A DNA stretch of 64,000 nucleotides. Origin: Trochalopteron elliotii. Its lineage: Eukaryota; Chordata; Aves; Passeriformes; Leiothrichidae. Position 1 is the stretch's first letter. Each line of letters begins with the position of its first letter. The translations under genes and the position numbers were made by a program. The stretch spans positions 3,017,423-3,081,422 of the forward strand of contig JANPWX010000097.1 of NCBI GenBank assembly GCA_024734555.1, read 5' to 3'. The notes below the pieces were generated by a model. The model did not search any database. It saw only the letters and a list, made by a program, of their open reading frames with translations, and was not told the origin of the DNA. Below are positions 50,784 to 64,000 of the stretch, piece after piece.

Positions 50784-50818
50784 AAAAACAAACAAACAAG
50801 AACAAACAAACAAACAAC
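50784..50818. repeat. (AAAC)n low-complexity tract
   Basis: AAAC units with a single AAG interruption. Confidence 0.92.
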
Positions 50819-53800
50819 TTTTTAGGGCTATTAGTCTAGAATCTCTCATAAGAAAAACTCTCTATACAGCCCACCCCAACCAAATCTTGAGATGGAGCCA
50901 TTTTTTTTCTACTGAATTGTTTAAAAATTAATCAAAACCGAGAATACTACATCACTTAGAAACCCTCTCTACCTGTAACTCACAGAAGATGGCTTAATAT
51001 TTCAGTACTCAGTATCAAGAAGAACTGTGAAGTTGTCTAAAACAGGCAAACCCTCATTTTTGCAAAGGTGGAGCTGCTGACTAGCATGACAGAACCAGGC
51101 TCATCCTCTGATGTTTGGATTTGTGTCAAGAAGAGGTGATCAGTAAAATCACAATTTCAGATGATAAAACTGCTTAACATTATTGGATTTTGGAGATGTT
51201 TTGTTCTTCTTTTCTCTTCTTGAAGAAGCACATCTACCCAAATGACAACTAGGAATGAAGCTGTGGTCTGGAAAATTAGAGTTGTGCCATCTGGATGAGG
51301 TGACATGGTTCCTGGGCAGGGACCAGGCATCTGCTTCCTGCCTGCAGGCTTATGTCTCTCCCAGGTCAGAAGTGGGCTGTGTAAACCTGTCTTATGGGCT
51401 CGTTTTTCCTTACTGTCAGTGGTACTGGGCAGAACTCATACTCCCAGTAAGGAGGCCTGTAGGGAAGCATTGTTACTTGTCATGAACCTTTGCCCTTTGC
51501 TAAATATGTTTGTTTAATCCTGAGGGATGTGGCCTGTCACTGAAAAATCTAATATATGAGATTTGACTTTGAAAGTACAGCACCATGTTCTGTAAAATTT
51601 CAGCCAGGTGTATTTGGCTGCATTTCTTTCATTGTTCCCTATGAGAATTCTCTTTCATATTTTCCACAGGCAAAACCGTGAGGGATAGTTTACTGTATTG
51701 CTCTAACATACAACCCTGGGAAAGCTTGAATGACTTTGATCATAAACCAGGAAACATTTCTCAGACCTCAGACAGACTTCACTGCAAGAAAAATGCTATG
51801 GAAAGAAAAACACCCAAACCTCCCTGCAATGCAGACTTTAAATCTCCAGCTGGCCTCATGGAAGAGAGCTATTGATACATGCCTTGAACACTATTTTCCA
51901 TGTGCACTGGGCATCAGCTGATAGTGCTTAATTATTCCTTTTACTACCACAATGTTTATTTTCTGGATGACTACCATGCAATTTTTATGTTTTGTATCTA
52001 TTTACTTTCACAGTCTGCTGACAAGATGCTAGAAAATAGTATGCTTGCTCCTTTTGATTCAAAGGTGTATTGATTTCTAAACAACTTCTTTGATAGCTGA
52101 CAGCTTTTTACCAGTGCTTAATGTGGATGGTGTATGAAGAATCAACTGCTGACTGCTGGACTGGCATTTATTTTTATTGTCTACCACATAAATGTGTCTA
52201 TGATTCACAATTAGTGTAAAAACAAGACTTTTCATTAGGAAAAACAAGGTGAGTCAGATGTTGATGGGAGAAAACTCATTAAAACATAGTCAGGATAAGA
52301 AAACAAAATGGACAAACCATGTCAATTTGATAGTTGGTCTGTTGCAAGACTGAATTGCTATTACTCAGTTATTACCTGTGCAAACACATGGTTTTCTCCT
52401 CTTATTTATGTAAGAGATTTTATTCATACATGAAAGAACACTTAAGCTCCAAACTGAGACTGGAACTGCAGGTTATGTGTCTCTGAAAATAGATGGCAAC
52501 AAGAATATGGTCAAGGTCTGGAGTATTGGAGTAGGTGAATGAATACCTGCAGTCCCATTCCATGCTGTCAGCAAAGAACAATTTACCATACAGACACAGA
52601 CGGATAAAGCTTGCACCTCTTGATTTTGGTCCACACGGACTGTCCAAGCAGACTTGTTCCTTTTTGCTACAGATATGCAATAAAACCAGACAAAGAACAA
52701 CCACGACTGTATGTGAAGGGACTCAGTTTCCTGAGTGCACAGACATGGATTTGTTCTGTACTTGGTGTTACAGAAGAAGATAACCTCTGTGGCCTTTTGT
52801 GACTGCAACTGAACAATTAAAGTAGCAACACTTGGAGAAGAAAGAGGCAAGCAGCTCTCTGTTACCGGGGTTTCATTGTCAGAAATGAAGGTACTCTGAG
52901 GCAGAAACTGTAATGAGGGGGGATTAAGCCTACACACTGTTCACAGTGACCAGTTTCATCTTATGCTTCTAATGAGGATTGTTCACAAGATCATTTTTGA
53001 ACAAAGTGCTACAATCAGTACTTACATATCACACTTCCTAATCCTGAGAGATTCCGTGCACCTAGAAGACAAGTAAGTAATTTACCTTGACAATATCTAA
53101 GCACCGGGCCTGTTGAGAGTACACGTGAAGTGTTTTAGCATTCATCACTAACCCTTTGAAACATCAAAATGATGCCAGTCCTGCATAGTGTTACTGCTGA
53201 CAGAGAAAGGTGTCCTCTTCATGTACATTAGCAGTCCTTGCCCAGAGAAAAGAGAAAGCTTGTAGCACTGAATGAACAGCCAAATTGGCCAGGTGATTTT
53301 TGCCTAGCTGCCGTGCACATTGAACACTGGGTAGCCTCCCTGATTTGTTCTAAGAAACACTGAAAATAGAGTCCTACTGCTCTTTTCATTTTACACAAAG
53401 CCCTGAGGACTGCTCTAGCAATTTAACACTGAACTGTTGAATTATATTGTTCAGGAATGTTCCCTGGCACTGTTTAATTTACTAGTATAGTCGTAGCCCA
53501 AGTCCCCCTAAGAAAACAGGCCTTGAAAGATCACGTAGCTTTAAGTAGTAACGTCTGAACAGAATTGAATGCTGCAGTACATGGGCTTGGAGGGGCTGCC
53601 TTTACCACTCCTGGGTTGATTTCCTGGGCATTGTAAGTGTTTGCTGGTTGTTTCAACTGCAGAAAAACAATGGCTCAAGCCTTCACACACAGAAGATGCC
53701 ATCTCTCCTCCTTTTATTTCATCCTTTGCAAATGAAAGCCTTTCTTGAAGCTTTTAGCTCTGCCTGTAAAGATTCAGAGGGGTGACAGGAGAGAAATGTG

Positions 53801-56800
53801 TCTGAGAATCCTTTTCTCTAGTTCCTGATAATGGCAAAATTCCCACTGTGAACGGTGTGAACTAACTTCTACTGCTGTAGATTTACTGTACATTCTTAAT
53901 CCCAACTGCCCGAGGCAAGAACATCCTCAAATAGTTGCATGTTCTCCATTTCCTAACAAGCAATACTTTTTCTGATTTAAAAGCAAAAATCTGTAAGGTA
54001 TGACTTTTTGAACCAGCTCAGCCAAAGAGAATGGTTTTTTCGCTTTCATGCAGATCCAAGTTCTGGAAGTACTGCACCAGTTCTTTTATTAATATTCTGC
54101 TCTTGCTTTTATCAATCTCCTCTCCAGCACAAAAGCTCATCTGCAAACTATTAGAGTCCCACCTTTGGAGCTCAGATCAGAACATCTGTTGCTTGTGAAT
54201 GGGGTTTGATACCAGTGAGAGTTGACTGTATCATCCATCAGACTTATACGTTAAAGGGGGAGAAAACCTGCCCAGCTGAACACGCTGCTAGAACACTGTT
54301 CCTTAAGTAAACAGACCTCTGGCTGAATTTCCTTTCAGTCTCGAGACAAACAAAATAAAAATCATGGGCTTTAACTGCTACCAATAAATCACCATACACT
54401 GCTGTTGTCAAGATGGGCAGACAATATAATTTCAATATTTCTGTAAAGGGTATATTGGAAAAAAACACACTTTTTCCTTCATCTTTTCAGTCATTATTTG
54501 GATCTATTATCTGATTTATTATTTAAGCACGTTACAGTTTTCTTTACAGTTAATTTTATATTTAAGAATACAGAGATGATATTTCTGGGTAAAGTATTTA
54601 GGCATGTTCTTCTGCTGTATGCTGCATTAGAGCAATTCTTTGCTGTAGAATTGGTTTTGGTGAGAATACTTGGTGTTCAGAAGTCAAAATCTGCACATTG
54701 GAGAATATTTTTAAAAGTAAGTGAATCATATTAATGGTGCTTGTAACAACCTTTGTTCCCTGTTCACTTATAGGAACAGGTTATATTTGCTACAATAGTC
54801 ATCAAGAAAAACACAGTGCCAAGCACTTCTTCAGGTGTTTAGTGCCAAGACTTCATTCAAGAAAGAAAGTAGAAGCCTGTTCCACAGCACTGGAAGTCTT
54901 GATAACAGATAAACAAGGACATATCTGCCACGAAAGATGTGACCACATACTCCCAGACCTTCCAAGATGGTTAGACGTGTTACAAGCACTTATATGGGCA
55001 CATTTGACACAATTAGACTAGCTGGAATCTTTCATTTATAAAAGTGCTTAGTATTTTGTCCCCAAATGTCAGCTTGCTCCATGCAGGCTTTGCCTTGGCA
55101 TGTTAGCTGAGTCTGGCTAGAGGTGCTCAGTCCCACAGCAAAGCTTGGAAGTCTTGGCTCCCCAAGTTTGAAGGCTTCTGCTCAGCTGGGAGCACTGGCA
55201 GCCCTCACTTGCTCCTGGCTCCAAATTTTTGGCAGCAAAATTTACTCAGCTTCAACTACAGAGCAGCTCTGGATGCTGGACAACAGCGAAAATCACTTGC
55301 TTTTGCTTGCAAAAATCACAAACTTGCTTGAAAAATTATTGACTGAACTTGCTCTGCATGGTAAGGTACTCAAATAATGTTTTATGGATTTCAACATACA
55401 AGCAAATAGAGGTTGTTTTCAGACAATTTGTTAGAGGAAGAATCTACATTTGTTAAAGCAGTTATTGCAAATGCAGCATTAGCAGTACAATAAAACTTCC
55501 TTAGTTCTTTCAGAACCAGTCAATAGAACGTCAAGAGAAATGGAGGCAAAAATGAGAAATTATCTCATTCAGGAGTATAGTGAAGATGAATGACTTTTTT
55601 ATAGTCAAAATCTCCCTCCATTTTAGGGAAGGATTACTCTGATGTACCAGAATATAGAGCATATACCCTCCAAACCTCAATTTATTCTCTGAGTCAGAGC
55701 TTAGAAGGCAGATAAAATGGACACTCATATCCAGACTTCAGGGACGTCTATTCCGGAGATTGACTAGGGACCAAAGAAAGTCTGTGGCAACATACTTCTC
55801 TCATCTGCTTGCTCTGATGTGTACAAGTGTGCACTCAAGAGTTCTCTATTGTGTCTAGGATGTTAAACAGCTTAAGAAAAATATAATTTACCCTTGCCAA
55901 CCTTGCTTTGCTTATGAATAAAAGTACAGAGAGGAAAAAAAAAGGTAAGAATTACAACAAGTATAACTATTGAGGATGTTGTAGCATAAGTACCCAGTAG
56001 AGACCTATCATGCCCTTGTTCAAGCTGAGTTAGCACAAAGTCTTCTTTCATTCATGAAAAGAAATAAGCTTAGGTACCTCAGTTATTGCTGTTCAGTAAC
56101 TGATTAGTTTGCAGTATAAAATAAGTGCTTCTCATGGGATGCTTTGTTCCGGTTGCTCCCATCATGCTTTCACTTTATTCCTATTTTTACAAAGCAATAT
56201 GTTCCTTTACTTGCCCTTACAGATGAATGAAGGCTCAGTTACCGGCACAGGAGTTACCGCTGGTGAGGAAATGTTTACTCAGAATAGAAGTATTGTGCCA
56301 CCAGCTGTGTTAAATTGCTGCCTCTAAGCTATTGCAGGACAATTCAAGCCTGTTGTAAAATAGATAGCAGGAAGGCATGTGTGTTGCCAAGGAAACCCTT
56401 GGCTGCAAGTTTATTGTATAAATAACACCGGGGTGGGGAAGATGTGGCTAACGGAAGAGTGGGGAAAAAAAATGAAGTGCCTGGCATGTCACAGTGTCTG
56501 AGAGAGGGTCGTAAGCAGAAGCAGTGAAACAGATTTACCAGTAGAGCAGTTGATCTTTCTTCAGCTGGGAAAAGCAGGGGGAAAAAGTCTGTCATACAGA
56601 AGTGACTGGGGAAGAAAATAGAGGCTGTCAGTAGTAATACGACCATGATGGGCAAATCCATGCACCGAGGGGTGGAGAAGCAAGAGTAGCCCCTGCACCT
56701 TCTCATACTCACTAGAGGAAAAGAGGCTAGTGTAAACCACAGCTGGATTTGCTCAGAACTATGCAAGAGAAGAGGCAGATGAAGGTTGTAGTGGCAAGTA

Positions 56801-57400
56801 GGAAAGTAAGGGAAATACAAAAGAGGGAATCATCATAATTATATATCTAAGCACTGGGACAGATTCAAAACCAAAAGCAAGACATTTATGTTCTCCAAAG
56901 ATGATCTTGAGAAGTGTATAACTTCTTAAGGTTGTGGACCTTAAGGATAAGGATATGGACATAAGGATATGTCTTTGTCTGAACTGAAAGGATGCTACGA
57001 GAATTCAAAGAAAAGCAGTATGCACTGAATCCAGCACACTGCACATAACACATATGCCAAGACAAGAGGAGTGTGTGCTGAAAGCTTGTCTCTTCTTCTA
57101 GACCTTACAGAGAGTGTCTGTAATTCATCAGCAATTTCAACAGTCATTAGTGAAGTATTCATATTAGCTTTCATTCATTTTATGGGTTTTACTGCTTCGT
57201 ACATAGAATCTGAGTACTGCAGTGATGTGAGAAGTACAGCTTGGGTAGTGGGGTCTGTCAGAAAAGCAAAGGGCTTACAGCTCAGGAGAAGGGCTGATTT
57301 CCTTCCTGCCAGTGATAGGAACAGGTCATTTCAGTGACTCATACCTTACAAGAGTCATTCTGTAAAATGGGATAACACTGCTGTCCTTGTAAAGCAGTTT
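50819..57400. other. Unique noncoding stretch
   Basis: No supported gene. The two longest frames of the window are here, both on the minus strand: 154 codons (52473-52937) and 158 codons (56344-56820). The latter is rich in Phe, Leu, Ser and Cys, as expected from reading the complement of a purine-rich strand, and neither has a recognisable domain. No mobile element is recognised. Confidence 0.5.
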
Positions 57401-57805
57401 GAGCTATGGGTCAGAAGAGTACTCTATGAGTTGACAGCATTATTAATTTCAGTCCAAATCAAGTGCACAAGTACTTCAGGGCAAATGAGCAACAAAAGTA
57501 CTTGCTGTGCTATGGCACCCAGGATGCTCCAGCATGTGGTGTCACAGTGGCCAGAAAGATCTTGCTGATGTGGACTCCTTTCATACTGCAGATGGTTACA
57601 GCAAAGACAGACTGGATGGGAGGCAGCAAGCTTTTGACACTTGGGATCACCACTGTTCACCTTAGGCAACTGGCTTTGGTCACTGATGGAGCATGGTGTT
57701 ATTCCTAAACTGTACCAGCTGCCCCATCTGCCAGCTCCCACCTGTGCTCAGTGAAAAGCCACTGCTCTTCCAGTGGGATGACCTGCTGGAAGGTTCCTTG
57801 ACATC

Positions 57806-57823
57806 TGGTTATCATGGTTATCA
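57806..57823. repeat. Tandem TGGTTATCA x2 with GATA-type cores
   Basis: Two exact adjacent 9-bp units, each containing TTATC, the reverse complement of the GATA-factor core GATAA. Confidence 0.8.
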
Positions 57824-60475
57824 GTGGACATCCAACAGCCTGGACTGATGACCACAGTCTGTGTGATGTGGTGTTGCTCTGTAGGCACTGTTCCAGGCTG
57901 TGGGCATGCACCACTCAGCTGCTGAGTGTCTGCATTCAATGCTCCTGGCCTTGCTGATGTCTATGATTGTGAAAGGGAGACAAAGAAGTGGCTGCAGGCA
58001 GAAAAGCACACTTGGCTGATCTCTGGTGTATTCTCCTGCCATGAACAGAAAGGCTCAGGATAAGGGAAGAAACAACTTCGGTCTGTAGCCTTAGTCTCTG
58101 TGATCATGTTTAAAGCCCCAAGGAATTTGTACTCGTTGCAATTAATATTATTTTATATTAAATAATATACATGTATTTTTTAAACTCAGCCAATGCTTTC
58201 CATTTTTGTTCTCCTGTAGTCTTTTTTTTTATATCATAAGATCTCACAGTTCTAATTGCCTATTTAACACCCTTGTGTGAGGGTTGTTGGTCCCTTTGAA
58301 GCATTACAGAGCAGGACCTTAACATAGGAACACTACTTCTGACTGTGGAAGGACTACTGAAATCTGCTCTGTACAATTTGCAGGACTGAACCCATGATGC
58401 CCAGAAACATTGTGAAACTAAGTTCAGGCATTTGAGAACATCTTCCAAATACTTCAAACCAAGTTAGGAAACATCTGGTTTAACAAGAGTTGTCCAAAAT
58501 ACAGTGTCCCATTCGGGAACTTCATCAGGTCTCCTCAGAGACCAGGGCAAATGGATGAACCCTTAAGGTATTTTGCTTTTGGAATCTGTCATGCACTATT
58601 CAGCACTGTCATATTTAGTGCTTATACAAGAGCATTTCCTGGCAGTGGAAGTCACAGTTGCTGGATTTATGATACAATTTCATGAACTGGGCAAGCTTCA
58701 GAACATATTTTAAAGTGACTTGGGGAGAAAAATAATCTCTCATGCCTAATTTATTAAGTGAGTTAGAAACAAAGCCATTATCTTTCTGCAAAAAATTGTT
58801 TTATTTTTCAATTAAACTGGAAATCATTCACCCAGTTTTACTTTAATGAATGAATGCCCCAAGTCAGCATCTATTTACAAAAAAAATTTCAGAGCAAGTT
58901 TTTTTTTGCTAAAAGAGGTGGTGGCTTTTTTCCTGTTTCAGACATGCCATTGCTTTCAGAGGTATAAGATGGAGAATCTAGGATGAAATACATACTGCAA
59001 TTAAAAATGTGTGTCACTGTCAGAAGAGCTTGGGGGATTCCTTGCCTTTCCAGACTATCTGTCCCTATTTTAACAAAATACTTATGACTGGGTAATGCTA
59101 CACTATTCCATTCACTTCTCTGGAATTATAATAAATACTTACTTTGTTCCATTTCATTTCAGTCCTCAATACTGTCAGACTCTGTAAAATGTTAAGTTGA
59201 ACTGCAGCTAGAATCCTATATTCTTTAGTCTGAACTGTTCCTGTAATTCAGTTTCATTTTTCTGTCTCTACACAGGTAATAAATATCAGTTTTACAGGAA
59301 GAGTTCTTTCATGTAGTAATTTATAGACATATGGGATTTTAAGCTTTGGTGAGTTCAGAATTCCTCAGATGAAAAAATATTAGAATAATTCTCAATGGAG
59401 AAGCTGGTAGGTCTCATATATGTGCTGGGCACTGAAAAACCAAGGATTTTTTTCATTTTTATTTTGATGAGAAGAAACAAGCAGTTTACATGATTCCTGC
59501 TTCATGAGAATTTAAATACTTCAGACAAATCACCACCATTTGCCTATAAAGCACATTCCAGTTTTTTACTATGAATTTTGGTAAGGTTTCAGATATTCAA
59601 TTCCAGACTAGAGGAAAGTCAGAGATTTCACATTTTGTCCTCTAAATTAATGGTTCCTATTTATTTCCTCTAACATCAGCAAACCTTTTAGATGCTGAGG
59701 TTTCAAAATCTGTTATGAGTTTTGTCCTTGCTCTGGTGATTGCTCTGAATGGTAAAGTGCAACCTACTATATGATACAAGACTGGAAGTCAGGGAAGTGG
59801 GATGTTGGGTGAAACCCAGGTCATGCTCTACCCTGTTTTATTGTGGATTTGAGCGGGGACCAAGACTTTACTTCTGTTCTCAACCTTGAGTTACATCTGA
59901 ATTCATGAAAAGGGTTCTGATGAATTAAAATGGCTGAGGCTGAATTTGGATATCTGAACTGAAGAGACTTATTTATAGACAAGACTGCCACTCAATCCTA
60001 GAATGCTATTGCTGAAGAAATGGTGATGGTGCAGCGTGCTTAAGTACTTGATGCTGTGGAATTTTCCACTCCTGCTGTACAAATCATCTGATGCATACTG
60101 TGTATTTATATTGTTGGACTGTTTAAGAGCAGCATTTGGCCCTGGTTCCTGCTCTCAGGGCATTCACTGTTGACTGTGGTGCACATGAACAATGATCCAG
60201 GTGAACAGAGTAACAGAAACATCTGTGTATGAAGAGGGGAATTGTTTCAGGTTGGCTTTGTCTTGTCTTTAGTTGTTTTTAGAGGCTACATGTTCTGACA
60301 GGGGCCACATATCAAATATAACACTACTAGTGGACTTCATGGAGTGACATCTGTTGTTCATGACATGTTTTCATTTTCTCTTGACACTCTGTTTGTCAAA
60401 AACCACCTTCCGAAAGTTAAAAAAAGTCAAATAATCCTTGTGGAAAGGTAGAAATAGAGAAAAGAGAATGATTAT

Positions 60476-60495
60476 ATATGCAAACATATGCAAAC
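60476..60495. repeat. Tandem ATATGCAAAC x2, octamer-like
   Basis: Two exact adjacent decamers each contain ATGCAAAC, one base from the POU octamer ATGCAAAT. The spacing is one DNA turn. Confidence 0.8.
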
Positions 60496-63400
60496 AAAGC
60501 CCTAATGAATTCTTAAATACTCTCCTTATTGAAGTGCATTACAGAACACAAACAGATCAGTGCTGAGGTATGTGACTGCCAGAGCTCTCCTCCACCAAAG
60601 AGGCACAATCAAATTCCTCTTTCCTTTGCCCAGTCAATCTTTGTATCCTTTCTGAAAAACATTCTCAAGTGCATCTCTCAAAATCATTACAGGCAGCTGC
60701 CCCAACTTTCCCTTGCCTGTCAGTTGTGCTTGCACATTAGCCTCCTTGCCTTCAGAAGAAGTGAAAGGCCAAAAGTCCACAGAATAAACTGCAGATGAGG
60801 CAGACTAATTGGTCTCAAAATCGAAACATATGGCTTCTTTCAGGATCTTGACTTTTTAAATACTTGTTTAAAGTAAACATTTGCAATTCCTCATGAAAGG
60901 CACTTTCCTCCCCAAATCCTCTTGACCCTCAGTGACCTTTCTTACCAATTGCACACTGCTTCACCCTTGGGGATGATTAAATCTTGAGAGGCTTTTTTTC
61001 TTTTCTTCTTTTATTCCCCACATTTGTCTCCGAAGACTAACTTAAGAACTGGCTTGAAGAAAGCTAACCTGGGTCAGAAGGACAGAAAAATGCCAGATGC
61101 CCACCTGAGCACCCCACATGGGTGTCTGAGGTTAAAGGCTGAAAGGGAAGGTTCACACACATCATCACAGAACTCCGTATTTTAAAAAATGGACTACAAA
61201 AAATAATCACAAAACACTGACTCACCAAAGCTATGTTTTTGAGCTAATCTTTGAACTGAAAGCCAGCTTTTGTGTCCAATGGGCAGAGGGGGAGCACGGG
61301 GCCAGGGAAAAGATGGCCTGAGGTAATGTCATCACTGAGACAAGATATTTTAAAAATATGGCCTATGGCTGTTGTCTTCTCTGACAAAAAGAGACTGACA
61401 AAAGTGATTGACTCCAGGCTACAATCACTGGCAAAGGCAGGCAAACCCTCACAATTTTTCTCCAGGGTGTCAGTACATAAAAATTGATTGAAGTCTCTCT
61501 GAAGTCACTTTATTTATAATTTGTGTTTCAGGCTCAAAGTCACTCCCAAGCCCTTGTACAATTGTTAGTTAGGCAGTGTCAGAGCTTGTGCAAGGCCAGA
61601 CATCGCACAGCTGCTCATGCCCTGGCACAGGGAGCCTGATGCTTGCTCGCAGGACCAGGAGGAGTTGTTGTCCGAATCTAGGCAACAATTGTTCCAACCT
61701 TTCTTTACATTCTTGTTTGCCAAAAAGCTGGGAAGATAAGCTTCTGTAAAGAGATTAGTTTTCAAAAGCACTTCTTCTGCCTAACAGCTCTGTAAAGTTA
61801 GATGCCAGCCTGCTCCTCCCATCCCCAGTGCATAAATAAAAACTTCCTGGTGGGGCTGCAGCATGTGACAGGCAACGCCCACTGTCCAGAGCCAAGCAGA
61901 GGCGGCAGGAGCATCCCACATCCCCGTATGCAGATGAGTGAGTGCCATGAAGGCAACAAAACATCGTGCTGCCATGCACAGATAGCTACGTGGAGAAGAA
62001 GGCTGGTGAATCAACTGGACCTGGAGATATCTGCATTTTCAGACAGGTCACACAGCCTTGTGTGACACTGTGATGCTTCCTGCCTCTCATGAGGGAAATT
62101 CCTAGCCCTGTACCTCCGCATATGCTGTGCAGGTGGAGATGGACTGTCTGCAGTGCGTGTGACATTGCAACACACACACTTGCCTAAGCCTGCTTCAACC
62201 TCTGTGCTGAGCAGGTCTGCTTTATGCAGACTGAATAGGTATCTTGTCTAAATAGAGAGAATTTTGCTGGGTTTTGTTCTCTGGTCAGTGGTGCAGCTTG
62301 ACTGCTTTGTTCCACATGGTCTGTCAGAGATTTCTGCACCAGGGCAGAAAGTCCTACACTGAGACCCCAGCAAGAAGGGTAAGAACCTGCAAAGCTAGGC
62401 AGGAACGTTTGTCAAGAAGATAGTGGGTGCCTAGGTATGGGCACACACTGTATGTACAAGGCACCTCTTTTCACCAGCGATTCCTCAACCCACAGCTCCA
62501 ATAAAGCATTCAAAGGGAAAAGAGACATCTCTCTGACAGAGGGAGGGCTCTACTTCACAAAGACCTGAGATGCACAGGAATTCCTGATTCCACTGATTTT
62601 GAATTAGGACCTTGATTTCAGATTTGACATGTTGTCAGGAAGTACCCTCACTTCTGCATGCTGGATACTCTGTCCTCTCGGTTGAATCTGTTTCCAGTTT
62701 GTGTAACTCAGGATTGAGGGAAGAGACTTGGCTTGTCATGTTGCATCTCTGTCAAGTGCTTTAACCACCGTGCTATAAAGTTTTCTGATCTGATTAACGT
62801 TTCTTGTTCTTGAAGGGTGGACTTTACTTTAGAGAAAGAGCTCACGTCTGATTCCTGTAGCCCAAATGCTAGCTCTTCCCACCAGATCTGCCTTCTGGTC
62901 CCTTTCTGAGCAAGGTAAAATGGGGTCTCCTGGGTTGCAGAAGAGCACCTAAAGTTGAGAGGGAAAACAGTGACAGCAGTTGCTTGTTTTCAGGGAGATG
63001 ATCTGAGAAGTTGAAGTAGAGAGTGTCCTTCAAGCAACTGATGGGGAAAAGCAGAGTCTGAGCACCCCTCTAGACCTTAGGCATTTGTTTGGTCTCTGCA
63101 CAGCTTGGCAGTGTCAGAATGCAACCTGTCCAGGTTGATGGAGAAAGTATTGGGAGTTTAGGGACATTTGGGAATTGATTGATCATGCAGGAACTGAACA
63201 AATGTCTAGAACCAGATCCAACAAAGGATTTAAGGCATCAGAGGGACCTCTTCTGTAGAGGTCTGCTCTTTCATACCTGTGACCAGGTGTGTTTTTCTGT
63301 TAGAAACATTTGGTCATTTCTGTTTTCTCTCATTCTCAAGTATTCCTGTTTATCAGACCTCAATTAACAAGAGACACTTAACATTAAAAATCACATTTGT

Positions 63401-64000
63401 ACATGAAGGATAGTCTTATACGAGACACTGGGAGTTTGCTGACACTGTGAGAGAGTTACTTGAAATTATTTCAGTCTTCAGCAAAACCAGTATTTGGATG
63501 CCCTTTTATTTAATGAAGGAATAAATAGAAGATAATTTAGTGAGTAATGTATTATAGGATTTGGAGCTACAAATTCAACCCATATTTATCAGACTTCTTC
63601 TGAACATGCTCTGATGCCTCATTTCTTCTTCATCTGCAAAATAAAGGATTCTGTCTCAGCTGTGCCCTAGGTGCAACTGTAGCAGAGGCCTAGAAGTGAT
63701 ATAGCCAGCCTAATAGGAAGCAGGGATTTAGCTGATCTTAAAAGCAATAATAAATGTACAAGCATGACCTAATGCAAGGGCTTGCTGGGACTTGACTGAA
63801 TATTTTTGTAAGAGTATTTGTCAATTTCTTTCATAGGCAAGGTCTCATATCTGGTGCATCCAGCCATACAAGCTAGCAAATGTATTTGAAAAGTATTCAG
63901 CATCATATGCCAGAGAGCTGCACAGCCATTCTATAGTGAGCATTTCTTCACAAAGCTGAATGCACACATGCCTGTGTTTACTAATTATCTTTGCTGATGA

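Larger units (their letters stand above)
57401..64000. other. Unique noncoding stretch
   Basis: No supported gene. Perfect direct repeats lie at 57806-57823 (TGGTTATCA x2) and 60476-60495 (ATATGCAAAC x2). The AT-rich segment 58700-58860 looks like possible conserved noncoding DNA. The open frames are about 105 codons or fewer and unrecognised. Confidence 0.5.

Noticed and set aside
52473..52937. 154-codon open frame on the minus strand
   Set aside because: No recognisable domain or exon structure, and other frames are open over the same segment.
56344..56820. 158-codon open frame on the minus strand
   Set aside because: No domain is recognised, and the Phe/Leu/Ser/Cys-rich composition is that of a complement of purine-rich DNA. 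This length is expected by chance somewhere in 64 kb read in six frames.
1..64000. CRISPR array, operon or other prokaryotic system
   Set aside because: There are no regularly spaced repeats with unique spacers and no dense coding. The repeats are those of a bird genome.

Overview
This window looks like intergenic or deep intronic DNA from a bird genome, most probably a songbird. The evidence is repeat content. There is a truncated CR1 LINE 3' end (37414-37672, minus strand) with the diagnostic ATTCTATG-type terminal repeat, and a second short CR1 3' tail (3891-3940, plus strand). There are also two related solo LTRs of an avian endogenous-retrovirus family (12559-13147 and 20152-20741, both plus strand). 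The rest is AT-rich, CpG-poor sequence with short A/C-rich (or G/T-rich) low-complexity tracts and one long tetranucleotide microsatellite next to the only ambiguous base (19544).

No protein-coding gene, exon, tRNA or rRNA could be supported. The longest open frames are about 140-158 codons. None shows a recognisable domain or a convincing exon structure, and I treat them as chance. I also found no integrase, reverse transcriptase, gag or env segment between or beside the LTRs, so no autonomous element remains.

Layout: 1-12.5 kb is unique AT-rich DNA with a 21-bp palindrome, a paired-site inverted repeat and the short CR1 tail. 12.5-20.7 kb holds the two independent solo LTRs about 7 kb apart, with a (ATCT)n microsatellite between them. 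20.7-37.4 kb is unique DNA with a few perfect short hairpins. 37.4-37.7 kb is the CR1. 37.7-45.4 kb is unique DNA with a kappa-B-like motif cluster and a G/T-rich tract. 45.5-46.9 kb is the most distinctive unique segment: CpG dinucleotides are concentrated there, with 17 in 46007-46413, and a TATA-box-like sequence lies on the minus strand at its edge, so it is the best candidate for a promoter or other regulatory element. 46.9-64 kb is again unique, with small simple repeats.

Nothing here amounts to an undescribed multi-gene system. The items worth following up are the CpG-rich segment, the contrasting decay of promoter and polyadenylation signals in the two LTRs, and several perfect inverted or direct repeats that could be regulatory sites. 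Functional claims for unique sequence are inference; they need cross-species conservation and expression data.
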